A DNA stretch of 64,000 bases, from positions 3,844,001 to 3,908,000 of the forward strand of contig CAVNZM010000014.1 in assembly GCA_963693365.1 (NCBI GenBank). Direction: 5' to 3'. This DNA is from Amoebidium appalachense (lineage: Eukaryota; Ichthyosporea). The position numbers and the translations under genes are program-made. The notes under the pieces are model-generated. The model was given only the letters and a program-made list of their open reading frames with translations. It was not told the DNA's origin and did no database searches. Positions 1-44,299 of this stretch are shown piece by piece. Each line of letters begins with the position of its first letter. Position 1 is the first letter of the stretch.

Positions 1-33
1 CGCAGAGGCGGGGAGGAGGAGGGGAAGGGGGGG

Positions 34-68
<35 letters not shown>

Positions 69-94
69 GAGGGAGGGGGAGGACGGGTTGGTAC

Positions 95-11272
<11,178 letters not shown>

Positions 11273-14200
11273 TTTTCAAGAATGGCTGCCTCCACAGCTA
11301 GATAACCCTGCAGATGCGCCCGACAGAACAAAGTAAGTGTTGTGGCGGGCGGTACGGGTTGACAAATAAAGGTTACGGGGTGGGGGTGGGGGTGGGAGGT
11401 TTGAGAAAGATGATTTGACTATTTTTAGGCTGAAATGACCACTATAAGGATGCCGAATCTTCTGTGTAAGTTCAGCTAAACAGCGAGGGTACCACGGTGG
11501 CTTATGCAAACATGGGTGCCTGTGAAAGGGGATCACACTGGGGAGTAGTGCTGTTCTTCAGAAGGCAAATGTCCGGTGTCACTATGCTGTTCCTCGTATG
11601 CATGAACGTCCTGCAGCTTATGCTTACCTTGCTACTTGCACGATGACATTGGTACGAAAAACACGTGAACCTAGTCCGACGACAACGCTATGATCAAAAC
11701 ATAAAATAGCAATGATGGGCTTCCCCTGAGGCTCCAATCCTACAGGCTACAGCCTGTCTCTCTACTTGAAAACGTCCCTACAACCTCCTCCTCCTCCTCC
11801 TCTTTACAGCTACGTATCCCCTTTTTCTGTCCCTCAATCCTCCTTCTGAACCAACCAATGTTACCCCTTAGAAACGTATGATATTTTTTGTGTTGTGTAA
11901 ACTGGCCGTCGGAGGCTTTGCAATTTTTGTTGGTTTGCACAACAGCCGAAGCGCGCACCGTGAAAGAAATCACGGCAAATCCGAGATAAAACTAAATTTC
12001 AAATACTGAAAAATGTGTATTGATGAAAAGATAAATTCAGATCCCCAATTTCTTTTAAATAAAGAGGAAACACCCCCTACATATTAAATTTTACAATAGA
12101 AACCAAAAACAATCACCGAATAGCCCAAGTCGATGCGTGGGGGCGGGATTACCTTTCATTTTCGGGTGGTGTGATTGGCAGGTGGGTATTTGTCTTAACC
12201 AATCAGGTCTACCTCTTGAACAACTAGCCAGATAACGATGCGGTCAGCAATCTCAGTGTCACAGGTCAATCGGCGATTTGACAAAAAAAAACAACTTTCA
12301 TCATGGATTCGACTTAGCTGCCAGATGTACATGTACAAACGTTTGAAAGCCTGTACACGTTGCATAAGTGCAAAATTATGTGAGAAATCAGCATTTATTC
12401 ATTGAAGTTTCCAAAAGAGGCTATTTGCACAATTACCATTCTATTTCGATGGGATACTGATGCACTAACTTTTCTTTGTGCTTCGAAAAGAGGACCTTTC
12501 TGAATAGGAACCCTACATAGTTTCCTACACAGCTTACATTTTACCATCGCAGATGGTTTGATGCCTCAATGACATCACGTGCATGAGCCATATGCATTAG
12601 CACAGAGAAGGCGCCTTTTGGCAGAAAGCTGGCAAAGATAGGCCAATGTACATGTTTTTAGTAAATAATACGGAACCCTGTGAAGGCCATTTTTATTTAA
12701 ATTTATGAGCTGTTTGCACGGAGAAGACTGAGAAGTGGATGAACTCCGATCTTGCAAGGCTTTTTATTTGCGCGAGGTATGTAAAAGGAACCCAATCAGC
12801 TCCCAGGACTAAGGATCCTCCCAGCCGTTCGAATTCAGTGTCTATGTTCACTATCACATGAATTTCAAATATAGGGAATAATATTATTATCCAGTATGAG
12901 GGTTTAACCCAAATATTTACAGAAGTAGGACTGCGCATAATCTTATATAGCAGAATCCTCACCATTAACACCCCACACAAGAGTTTTAAGATATTATTTG
13001 AATGCATGTGTCGCAATGATAATCTGTAGTTGAGCTGTGTTGTCAAAGTAACGATAGAATTCCAGGGCGTGTGATATACCTCATTTACACATTTCAACGG
13101 GAAGTTGTGGGGGATCACATATGATGCACCAGTGCACCAATCATACCGCTGGGATCGTTGTCAACAGTCAACATTGTCTATTGCCAAACCTCGGGAGTAA
13201 TCTGACCACGTGAACTCTTGCAATTGGTGCATCGTGCATGCCGTTCGGCCAGATGGCTGTGCCACGCAAAGAGGGAGGTATACTGCATGCATGCACGTGT
13301 TGATGTGCACGTTAACGTTAGACTTTTATATTTCGGCTTCGTGCTCCGGCCAGTCACGTGCATGTGCTGCAGCTTGCAATGCTGCACGTCTTGATGCAGG
13401 CAACGTGATGCATGCCCGGTATATGCAGTGTCAGCCTATAGCTAGTATCACCATGCACGGACCTCCATAGGCATTCAATTGGCACATGTTACCTGCTCCA
13501 ACATGCATATGTACGTGCGAACGACATCATGAGGGTCAAAATCAGGGTTAACGTTATGGTTTTGAGAGACCATAGATGGCCTGTGACGCGTACAATTGTG
13601 CACACGTGAAGGATTACATAGTCACGCTTTGCCTTGGTGCCCCAATGGCATGGCAAACCGGGAATTCGTCATTCGTGAAGTACACTTGGGCAGATCCATT
13701 GTAACAATAGATATTGGGAAGGTTAAAAGGAGCTAGCCCTAATAATGTCAAACCTCATATATGTATGAAACACGTACGCGTACCGAGGCTCGGTGAAAAC
13801 TTTGATGAAGATATATATATATATTATATATATACTGGGTCGTCACAATAGTGCTACTAGTCGTGCAACATGCACACACACACCGGTGGTTATGTAGTTT
13901 TAGTTAAGTGGCATACACAAACACAACGAAACTCGAGGCACTGTGAGTTACTTTCTTCGCGCGCTTGTATTTATTGAGCGACACTCACCTGCGCGCCAGA
14001 TCTACACACAACTGCAAATTCATACGTATATTTACAGCCATCATACGTTCCGTAATCATGATGTTACAAGTAGCAAGTGGAAATGCAAACACGTTTGTTC
14101 ATGAAATCAAAATGCAGTGAGTGACATTCGCGCAAGACAAAACCCGAGATAATGAAACTGTGTGCCTATTTGGCTATGAATTAGAATACGAGGGAAATCA

Positions 14201-14375
14201 ATGTCTTAAGCCCCTGCCCCTACTGCAAACTTTGGGTAGAGCTTCGGATCACTCCCTAGGCTATCTATGCATTGCATCATCCCCCACCCAACTCCCCTAC
14301 CTACAAATTATTAGAGTTCCGTGTGCTAGACTGAGTGGAGTATAGTGTGTGGTGGGATGACTATGATTTATAAAT
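11273..14375. other. Intergenic region between membrane-protein gene and DBR1
   Basis: No ORF with gene-like character. The first about 1 kb should hold the promoter of the minus-strand gene; CCAAT-type pentamers occur at about 11850 and 12200 (AACCAATCAGG). 13200-13520 is rich in TGCATGC and CACGTG words. A short (TA)n is at 13808-13835. It is strikingly free of G/C homopolymers. Confidence 0.6.
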
Positions 14376-29886
<15,511 letters not shown>

Positions 29887-30263
29887 TTTCTTCAAAAAAA
29901 CTGAGTAGCCTCCCCTTTTTCTTTGCTTGGAGCGCCCTAATAACTCAAAGATGTAAAAGACTTGCTTGCCGCCCCGTTGCGTGTGTGTGTGCACATAGCA
30001 GCTGTACAGAGCTGTGTCAGGAGAGTGTTTGCGCCAACAGATTAAAGAATACGCTATTCCCATGCAATCCTAAATGCACCTTATATGGTTATTCAGCTCA
30101 TTTTGCCACATCAAATGATCTATATTTGGTAACTATGCAGACACGTAGGCATATCTTCTTTAATGCATCTAAGCTGCTGTTGCCTGCGCAAGGCTTTCCC
30201 GCCGCTGCAGGAAGGGAAGGGAGCCTCGAGCTTGTGTGCGTTTTTGAACTTGAAGACACAAAG
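29887..30263. promoter_or_regulatory. Divergent promoter region of DBR1 and RSRC2-like gene
   Basis: Only 377 bp separate the two start codons, so the 5' UTRs and promoters of both genes must lie here. No clear TATA box is seen. The tract is free of the homopolymers and microsatellites that fill the surrounding introns, as expected of a constrained bidirectional promoter. Confidence 0.6.
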
Positions 30264-34562
<4,299 letters not shown>

Positions 34563-36172
34563 TTTTATTTCCTTTTTTTTTTTTTTTTTTTTTTGTGTAA
34601 ACCTGTGTTGTTGGCACTACAGCCATTCGTTCTGTACTGAAGTGGAGTGATCCCCCGTACTGGGACGGCTTTGTTATATAGCCCCCAGGTTTCGGATCAA
34701 GGCCCAGGATTGGTTCATCCGCGGCCAGCGCGGGTGGCAACATGCCATTCGTGATTCTGGTGCGGTCCGAGCCAGTCAGACCTTCGTCCTATTTATGCAA
34801 ACCTCTTATTGGTTCACTTCGTTTATGTGGTGTGCAGCGGAAGAACCATATATGGTTCACTTCTTAGGTCAGAGAGATTCCGATTGGTGCAGACATAATA
34901 TTTATGTGACATTCATGACAAAGCACGAATCGTATGCTAGTAGATCACATTCTTTAGTAAACATGTACAGTTCATGTGTACAGTTGTTTACACTCCCCCC
35001 CTTGTCGGGAGCCTGGTGGTGTCGTTAGACAAGCAAACCACCAGGCTAGGAGGCGATAAACAACCATCAGCGAGATTTCTTGTGCGCCGAGCTGCTGGGC
35101 AGAACAGAGCAAGGACGGTTGAATAGAGTTGTGCAGGTCTATGAACACTTCTTCATTTGCCAAAACGTAAATTCATGCAGCATTCTTCTGTGTTTTCATT
35201 TTCGTGGCGAAGATTGTTGCAGAGTGTGCGTGCGAATTGTTCGCTTCGTCTCTGTGCTTGGCTTTTTCTGTAGAAGTAGTATTTTCCTTTTTGGGAATTT
35301 TTCCTTTTTAGGATACTCCCGCAGATTCGTTTTCAATTGCGAGTAATTTGGTTGTGTGGATGAATGATCATACCAAACATTCGATAATGAATATAACTCA
35401 AGCCTTAGGTCACTTCGTAGCTCAGGTAGTGGTGGATAGCTTCAAGGCTTAGCCGCTGCTCCTTAAGACTGTAAGGCGAGTCACCATGGCCGGAAAAGCC
35501 ACTTCTTCCATAAACAAAGAGCACTTCTTTCCTTTCAGCTTTAACCCTGCATCATCGGAGCCGAGGAAAACATGAATAAAAATGCCCTAAGTGTTCTTCG
35601 TTGGGTGACATAAAGAAATATATCAGCCCGTTAGAACCAGTAAAAACCCGGTTCATAATTCATAAGACGAGGGTAGGCAAAGCAAGCCTTATTCGTGATC
35701 AGAAAACACATGCTTCCATTCGTGAGCAGTTTTCGTATCCCATGAGCCAGCGATTTTCGTTGAGCAGGGGGATTCCAGGCATAATACATTCTTCTGGAGG
35801 CTTGGCCTCAAAAGAAAAGTCGTCACGGTCGCCCTTTCTTTTGTAAGCATCTTCGTGAGCGCGCTTCATATCTTCATATCCTCCAGTGCAGGTCTGGATG
35901 GTGCCCCATCCTCTGCTTCTTTTGTAGGTGGCCCTACTGTTGGTTCTGTTCGTTGTGTGGAATACCAAAACCATTCGTGTTCGTGGAACTGCTTTGTGCT
36001 GTGCTTTCTTTCGTGTTGGTGTTCATAAAGTTACCCCGCTCACACACCCTACTTCTTACATACATTAGATGTAAGTAGCTGCCTGGTGAGTGTGTGGTTC
36101 GTGTTCATTGGGCTCCGAGGCCCCGTCTACCCCTCCCCCTCCTCCTCCCCCTCCTCCTCCCCCTCCCTCCCC

Positions 36173-36220
<48 letters not shown>

Positions 36221-36574
36221 GCCCCCTCAAACACACCCACCATCCCACCCCCCCACCCCTCCACCCACATCCACACCCTGCTGGCTTGCCCCAGATGCAG
36301 ACACACACGCCGGAAAATGGAGTGCAACCCACAACGCCTATACGTATACGAACACAGAGCAGCCACCACCACGCTACACCACATGGGATACAGCATGCAT
36401 CCATGGCCATCCAACCACCCCAAACCTGAGCAAAAGGCACCATTCTTTAGAACCCCCCACCACCACCACCACCACGTGCACCACCCGATAGGGCCCCAAG
36501 GTAACCATAAGATTCTAGTTCAAAACCATATGCATGTGAAAACCAGAACACCCCCCCCCACCCCCTTCCCCTCT

Positions 36575-36616
<42 letters not shown>

Positions 36617-37202
36617 CCAGCACCCCCCCCCCCCCCCCCCCCCTCCACAAAAAAAAAAAAAAAAAAAAAAGGCTTCATGTAACTTTCTTAACATAGCAAT
36701 ACTGCCCGATCGTTCTGCCATGTCTGTTTGACGGGCACAGTCAGAAAGTAGCTATCATTTGAGGTCTCTTGGGCTCAGTATTCGGCAAACCGCCGGCAGC
36801 GATGCTGACTAAGACCTTCTGACTCATTTTATTACTATTCAAATCAAAAACCATACTCACAGATTACAAAATAGTTTGGTATTCGGTTGCGGGCCCCGGG
36901 CATGCCCCGGCCTACAAGCCCCATGTCCTGCCGCGTCCTATTTCTATATGTGTAGTTGACTTTTGCACCATGTTCCACTGTCCAAACCCACCTTTAAAGT
37001 TTTTGATAGGCGTCTGAAAGCCTTTCAAATTAGATCCAACAAAAGATCTAGTAACGCTTTTGTCCTATTTGAATTTTAAGGAGGGGATGAAGGTGTCGAA
37101 ACTGAGATTGCAACTATGCTAAGTTAATGATTTTTTTTCCCCCCCTCCCCCCCCCCCCCCCCCCCTCCCTTCCCCCCTCCCCCCCCCCCCCCTCCCCTCC
37201 CC

Positions 37203-37233
<31 letters not shown>

Positions 37234-37671
37234 AAAAAGAAAAAGACAGTGAAGGATGGGGATCTGCTTGTTATTTACTTACAACACGTCGCCAACGTTA
37301 CATGTTCGCTAAAAAGTTACGTATCAGTTTGCAAAAAAATACGTAATATATTTAGTACATATCATTACTTACCAGCTGCTTCCTGCACCGGTACTTTGGT
37401 TCTGACAGAGCTGTGAGTGTGGTTGAATTTTACCTTACCCCGCATTCTAGTACACCCTCCACTCCCCCCTCCCCCCCCCCCCCCCCCCCTCCCCCCCCCC
37501 CCCCCCCCCCCCCCTTTCCCCCCCATCCCCTCCCCCCCACCGGTTCCCTCCCCCCCCACCCGCCCCCCCCCCCTCCCCCTTCCCCAGGCTCTCTCCCCGC
37601 TTCCCCCCCCCCCCTCCTCCCCTCCCAAATACCACCACCATGGCCGCCACCACCACCAACCCTCATCCCCT

Positions 37672-37714
<43 letters not shown>

Positions 37715-37740
37715 ACCCACCCACACACCCACACACACAA

Positions 37741-37834
<94 letters not shown>

Positions 37835-39308
37835 TCTCCCTTTTTCCGGCGTCACACTTCCCTGGGCGGTTTGTGCATACACCTGCCTGCAGCTGTGTGT
37901 GCCTGTGGCCTGCTTGCTGCTAGGCGCATGCACAGCTGTAGAGCATTGCTCACAATAATGATATTATTTTATCACGTTTTGTTCCCAGAGGACCCTTGCA
38001 GGAGCTAGAGAACTAATAACTAATATTACCGTCTACCACACAGCAATGACAGTACGCTAGTTAAGGTGCGCGTGCTATCTATGTGCTCAGCTAAGCTACA
38101 ATAAACCATCCTTCACACACCTGACTATTAGTACCCACTTTGCCGAGGGTTACTACTAGCTCACAATAATAAACACCCTGTGGCTACTCGGACTTCTGTG
38201 GTTCCAGTTTCATACTACCCCGGCCTTCCCTTCCTCAGCCCCCCCTCCCCCCTCCATCCCACCCCACCCCACCCCACCCCACCCCATGCACACGCACACC
38301 CTCCCCCCCCCCCGGCCCTGCAGCCGAGCCCCGCCGCCGCCGGGCAAGGAAATTCAGAAGGACCTAGGCACTGTGAGAGGCCTGGAGATCTAGAGGGGAG
38401 GGGAGGGGAGGGGAAGGGGGAGAGGGGGGGAGGGGAGGGGGGGGACGGGGGTTGTAGAATGCGGAACCCGGAACACGTCAAAAAGCACATTGAACCACAC
38501 GATGCGAAACAAGGTGCAGGACACATGCAATGGCAAACATTCAAGTATGCAACATCAGGGGAAGGGGGGTGGTGTGTGTGTGTGTGTGTGTGTGTGCGTG
38601 TGCGTGTGTGTGTGGGGAGGGGGGGAGGGGGGAGGGGGGGGCGGGGGGGCACGTGGGAAAATAAGAAATTTGATACAAAGAGGGACCGGAACTTACAGAT
38701 ACACGCAGCTGATGAAATTAGAGAAACTATATTAGGCACAAAGGTTGTTAACTTCATTCAGTCGACCATTTGTTGTATTTGAGGACCGGGCATCATGATA
38801 TCAGGCGCTGGTGCATATCACCGATAGAATAGTAGTATTGACGTATAGTTTTGAACATGTCGCACCTAAGCTAATAGTGTTAGTGGTATTAGTAGTAATA
38901 TTATTCTATGGTACACAAAACCCTCTTTGACTACGAATGCTATCATGTATTTATACAAATGATCAACATACCTGTTATAAAAGCCTGCAGCCTATGATAT
39001 ACATAAGTAACGAAGAAAAATCGGGCAGACCAATTACAGTCTCTTCGAGGTGTTCTGAAAATAGGACGATTTTTTACCCTCCCAACTTCCCCCTCCTCCC
39101 CCTCCCCACCCACCCCATTCACCCCTCCCCTCCGCCACCCCTCCTAAGACTTCAAGAGAGTCATTTATACAGATGCAACTATCTCACTGAAAAGAAAAAA
39201 AAATACCAGTAACGCTAAATAACCTCTCCATTAGATAAGCACACAACATTTTCTGAGACCAAAACACCACCCTATAACATATCAATTCTCCGATTAAGTG
39301 GCCGTAGA
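34563..39308. other. Intergenic region between convergent RSRC2-like and zinc-finger genes
   Basis: A poly-T tract follows the RSRC2-like stop. 34800-36060 is non-repetitive, with many TTCGT words and one 91-codon minus ORF (35699-35974) of unknown status. 36120-37230 and 37440-37830 are C-rich with (CT)n. 38270-38660 has G-rich tracts and an R1-like fragment (38455-38545). No gene can be supported. Confidence 0.5.
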
Positions 39309-40580
39309 TCACGAGCTTGAAGTGCCGGTGCCGGTGCCGGTGCCTGATTTGGTCGTGCATATTGCCTTTAACTCGCTCACCAAATTCTCTATACTCTGCA
39401 TACCGTTAAAGTCACTCATCCTCCGTGTCCTCTCTTCCATAGGCAGCCCCAGTTCCGCCATTAACCTATTCAGCTCCGGCTCGTCGAAGTTCAACCCATT
39501 TTCGTCCACTTGAAAATTGTCCAACATAGAACCCCCCTCCAAACCGAGGCTCGTCGCGCTGCTAAACACATCAAGCGGTTGCATTTCCCTCCGCTCCCCA
39601 AAATATTCCCTCCGCTCCCCAAAATAGCTCTGGTGGGACCCGTGGAACGCCGGCCGGTTTTGCAAATTCCGGGGCTGTGCCGGGGAGAGCATAAACGAAT
39701 CTCTCTCGCTCTCATAGGTTCTGTGCATGTTGGTGGGCGAATCACCCCCGTAAATTGACATAGCGGAAGGGGTCAAATCAGTTTCGTGGAGCATGACTGA
39801 CGCTAGGGCGTCTTCGGGGAACGGTGATCCCATCTGAAATTCGTAGTTCTGCATAGGGTTACGCCCGCCGCCGGTCGGTAAATCGGAAGAACTGACGGCG
39901 CTTCGCTGCAATCGCTGCGTAATCGGGAAATCATCGGTACCGCCATCGATCCCATCGGTATCCCTCCGGCCCATTTGCATGAGCCCCCCCATCCCGCCCC
40001 CCGAACTCACGTTCTCGCCCGTTTCCTCCTGCAGCTGGCTGAGTTCGTGTTTGAGAGACGTAAAAGTGTCGTCGAGAGATTTCGTGCGCGTAATTCTGAA
40101 TCCCCCAGCGTGAGGGTGCATCCCCTTGCCCGGGTTGAGGCTGGACAGGGGAGATTTTTCACGGTCGAGTCGTGGAGGTGCGCTTAGTCTCGGTGAGCCG
40201 TTTTGTTTGCTGCGGTGGAGCGAGGGGGACCGAGGGGGGGTCTGGAGTTTATGGTGATTGCGGATGTGCTGGTGCAGGGAGTTCTCCAGCGCATATCTGT
40301 GGGGGGAAGGGGAGGCGGGGGGGGGGGGGGGGGTTAGAATGTGTTCATGACGGACCAAGAAAGCTTCACAACGAGGAAAAATGTTTTATTTGCAGAGCAC
40401 GGATAAAGAACATTCTATGCATCATGGGCAGTGCCCAATCTTCGTCGGGTGGTGGTGGTGGTGGTGATGGTGGTTAGAGGGGGGGGGGGGGGGGGGGCAA
40501 GTCATAAACAGCATCGAGGGGTTACGGCGTGTTACAGAGTACCGGGTCTACATTCACAACAGTTATACAAAGCAGGATAT

Positions 40581-40619
<39 letters not shown>

Positions 40620-41474
40620 ACATTTTGAGGATGGTTCATAAGTAGAACTAATCGTCAGGGGTGACCCTGGAGAGAGAAGAAGAGGGAGCGGGGGGGGGGG
40701 GGGGGGGGGGGGGGGGAGGGGGGGGGGGGGGGGGGGGGGTGTGCATTAGAGGTTGGGGCACGTGGCAGATATCAATGGACGACAAAAGCAAAAACGACAA
40801 ACAGAAACACAACAGCTGGGGGGAGAGGAGGGTGAGGAGAGAAGTTGAAGTTGACCATGACATAGGTAAGGGGAGGGGAGGGGGGCCGGGGGGAGGGGAG
40901 GGGGGCGGGGGGAGGGGAGGGGTTGATGATGGAAGAGAATGGAATATGGACGTGTGGACAAAAGCAAAAACGACAAACAGAAACACAACAGCTGGGGGGA
41001 GAGGGGGGGTGAGGAAATACAAATATGAAGGCACAAAAATGGCATTGAAGACAAATGTGCAGTAGAGAAGGATGTAAGTACAGGACGGAAACGGACATGC
41101 ATATTAATATGGCCGCTACATTGTAATGTGATATATGCTGGGGGCGAGTTTCATCCATTAATTTTTTCCCTGCTTTTCCCCACTCTCCACGGGTTGCCAC
41201 CTAAATATAACACTGGTTTTCCCCTCATAAAACACACACACCAAAACACACGCACACACATACACGCACACGCATGCACACACGCATGCACTATGCCACA
41301 CGCTGCGGCACACAAACCCTCCCCCCCTCCTCTCCCCCCCCCCACACACACAAACACGAACACTACGCTTCCATTTCCATCCAGTGCCATGCTTTTAATA
41401 TTTCTCCCTTGTGGTCAGTTCCGCACACACGCGCACGTGCGCGTGCCTGTGCTCGCATGTGTGGAACTGACCCC

Positions 41475-41565
<91 letters not shown>

Positions 41566-41828
41566 ACCAGTAACCAGTCATCGAAAAGAAAGGAAAAAAC
41601 ACTAATGGCAGACTGGGCAAGGGAAATGTGAGAAGGGGAAAAGAGAAAACCTATCTGTGCAGCATCCTCAAGCAAACTAGGTGTGCAGTGCTTTTCCTAT
41701 GCCATGCGTTGAATGGCCCAGGGAGTACGCAGATACACACCGACACACACACATCCACGCACCCCACGTGCACGACCCCTCGGGCGCTGGCGCACACGTG
41801 CGCGCGCACACACATACACACACACACA

Positions 41829-41860
<32 letters not shown>

Positions 41861-41920
41861 TCGCACAAGCACATGGACTGTGACAATTGCACGCGCACAC
41901 GCACACGTGCAATCGCGCGC

Positions 41921-41957
<37 letters not shown>

Positions 41958-42521
41958 GTAAGAGGACTTACTTTCTATCACACCCATCCACCGTGCACGG
42001 GTACAGAAGCTCGATTTCGTTTTGTCGCCTCCTCTTTCGTGGTGCCTGCACACCATTCCAGATTACTAACACGAAGAACCCTAGCAGTTTGTGCCACGCC
42101 GTCTTCTTCAAGTGTATGTGTGCGAGTGGTGATTCCGAAGGCCGGAGGTGAGAAGAAGGGGAGGTGGGGGGGTGGTGGTGGTGGTGGGGGGTGGGGGGGG
42201 GGGAAGGGGGGGGGAGAGTGCCTACACGATAACATAAGAAAGTTCTTCATGAAATAACAACAAACCGATTCTTCCATCCTTTCACTTTCTGCAATATATA
42301 CTTCTCCGGGTTTTTTGTCCTAGTTCCTTTCAAGAACTCAAAACCTTTTTTCCATACCAGTAGTTAAACGAGCACGCCTGTGTGCATACATACACCCAAG
42401 ACGCACATACAGCACCACTGGTGCACACACACAGACACGCACCCCTCCCCCCCCCCCCCCCCCCCCACCCCCCCCCCCCCCCCCCCCCCCACCTGCACCA
42501 CCACTGGTGCCATTACCACAA

Positions 42522-42591
<70 letters not shown>

Positions 42592-42927
42592 CCCACAAAC
42601 GATACACAACACACACCAACCCATACACATGCTTACCTTTGGAAGTATGGACAAATTAGTCGGGATATGCGGTCCCAGTACAGGTTGGTGGTCCCTCGGG
42701 AGTATACTTGGAGTGGAGACGCTCAACCCGAGGGCGGAAGCACGCATGAGGTTTGGACTGCTCGGTTGGGACAAACATGGGGGGAAGAGGTTGGGGTGGG
42801 AAACAGTATCGAGTAGTAGACCCGAACCGGTTCGTTGAAGGGGTGCCCGTTTAAGCACGGGGCTGTTAGGTTGGCTTTGCACAGACTGCCCACCAGTGGA
42901 GCGTTGAAGCTCGTATAGATGCTGCAT
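39309..42927 (-). CDS. Single C2H2 zinc-finger protein, probable transcription regulator (3 exons, 450 aa)
   Basis: Exons 42927-42637, 42045-41972, 40296-39309 (TGA at 39309-39311); phases 0 and 2 agree. The start ATG has a good context (ACCATGC) and an in-frame TGA lies upstream. Residues 1-97 are Ser/Pro/Leu-rich with basic phosphosite-like motifs ([11 protein letters not shown]). Exon 2 supplies a basic NLS-like RKRRR and the first half of one C2H2 finger, and exon 3 completes it: C114, C119, H132 and H136/H137 in [26 protein letters not shown]. The finger is created exactly across the exon 2/3 junction, which supports the splice model. The remaining 310 residues are Ser/Pro/Gly-rich and probably disordered ([26 protein letters not shown]) and end in a short GTGTGT repeat. 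One C2H2 finger with a nuclear-type basic patch suggests a DNA- or RNA-binding regulator. The targets are unknown. Confidence 0.85.
40784..41030. repeat. Direct duplication in zinc-finger gene intron 2
   Basis: AAAAGCAAAAACGACAAACA followed by GAAACACAACAGCTGGGG occurs at 40784 and again at 40962, each followed by a G-rich GAGG tract. The repeat distance is about 175 bp. An R2-like GCATTAGAGGTTGG precedes the first copy. Confidence 0.85.
41475..42590. repeat. (CA)n arrays in zinc-finger gene introns
   Basis: (CA)44 at 41475-41562, (CA)n at 41817-41955 next to the exon 2 donor, and (CA)n at 42528-42588 near the exon 1 donor. In sense orientation these are (GT)n downstream of donors. Confidence 0.9.
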
Positions 42928-44188
42928 GGTGGACGTGGGAAACAGTTGGGTGGGGGTGCAATGTGTGATTCAATTCTTAAACTCGGTACTGTAGTTAGGG
43001 AAATACCCACGAGAGGGTTGGGTTTGAAATGCGCAAGCAGCGGCCGATGTGTGCTGTTGGGAAAGTTAACAAAACTGCGTTTGTGGATATAGTTAAACAT
43101 TACAGTCTGAGGTGAGGTGTCAGTTACCACTGTTCACATTATAAAAACCGAGCAAAAGACTAACGCAACTGTGTGGGATGGGAATATGTACAAGAAATGA
43201 CCCCAGATGCGTGTCAGTGCCGCTTTGAGCACAACTACTTACAACTACACCAGAAGAGCGTATTGTGCGTGTGCATTAGCGAAGCAGTTACGGGAGGAAA
43301 ACGACACACAGATAGATAATTGTATCATGCAACCGTTATGACGTGACTTTGCCCAAGCGAAAACTACAAAACTTAGCGGAAAAAGTTTACGATGCACACA
43401 GTGGATTTTCGGATGATCTCATCTGTACATCTAGCCCTGGGAGGCTGGGGTGATACTCAAGAAGAATGTTGAGGTACGTGTGGTGCGAGACGCTGATTCG
43501 TGGAGACGCTGATTCCTAAAATACAGCGCTCTTGTTGGATCTCGAGATCATCCACCGTTTTATCGTGACCTATTTCCAATCAGATGAGCGAACCGCACTT
43601 CAAGTTCTCAATCTCATAAGATGATGAGGTGTGCGTCACACAACTTATAGTCAGCCATGTAATATGTCAGCTATAGCCGCTACCTAGCTTTATTATTTTT
43701 GTGCAACGAAATATTGGTGAAAAACACTGCTCAATATACTGGCACACCCATGTATCCTCGGAGATACAGAACAAGACGTCAATCAATTAAGTTGTACCGA
43801 TGATTGCGACGTCGCTATCTTCGGATTATGATGCTGACGTCACGCATGGCATATATGCCGGCCAGCCATGCATATTTGGCGCCGGCGGCCGGTTCAACAC
43901 AGGATTTATTGTGGCACACTGTACATAGTCTAACATGAGAACTATGAAAATGCTGCTATTATGCCCTAATAAATAGTAAACCAAACCAAACTCTCTGAAA
44001 TATTGGGGTGCTGAGTTCGCCATGTTTGCCCGACGCGTTATCAATATCATATGATATCGATCGCCGCAGGTGCGGCAACGCGACCGACCAATAGGCGTCA
44101 CACGCGGGCCGGACCTTTTGCCGCTCCCGGCCCGCCCCCCCCCCCCCCCCTCCTCAACACACCGTGACACGCACACACACGTGCACGC

Positions 44189-44225
<37 letters not shown>

Positions 44226-44242
44226 GTGACATACACAAACAC

Positions 44243-44299
<57 letters not shown>

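Noticed and set aside
35404-35482. tRNA-like segment (TAGCTCAGGTAGTGG with partly pairing ends GGTCACT/AGTCACC)
   Set aside because: No T-arm or B box, no convincing anticodon arm, and one acceptor mismatch. At best a tRNA-derived relic.
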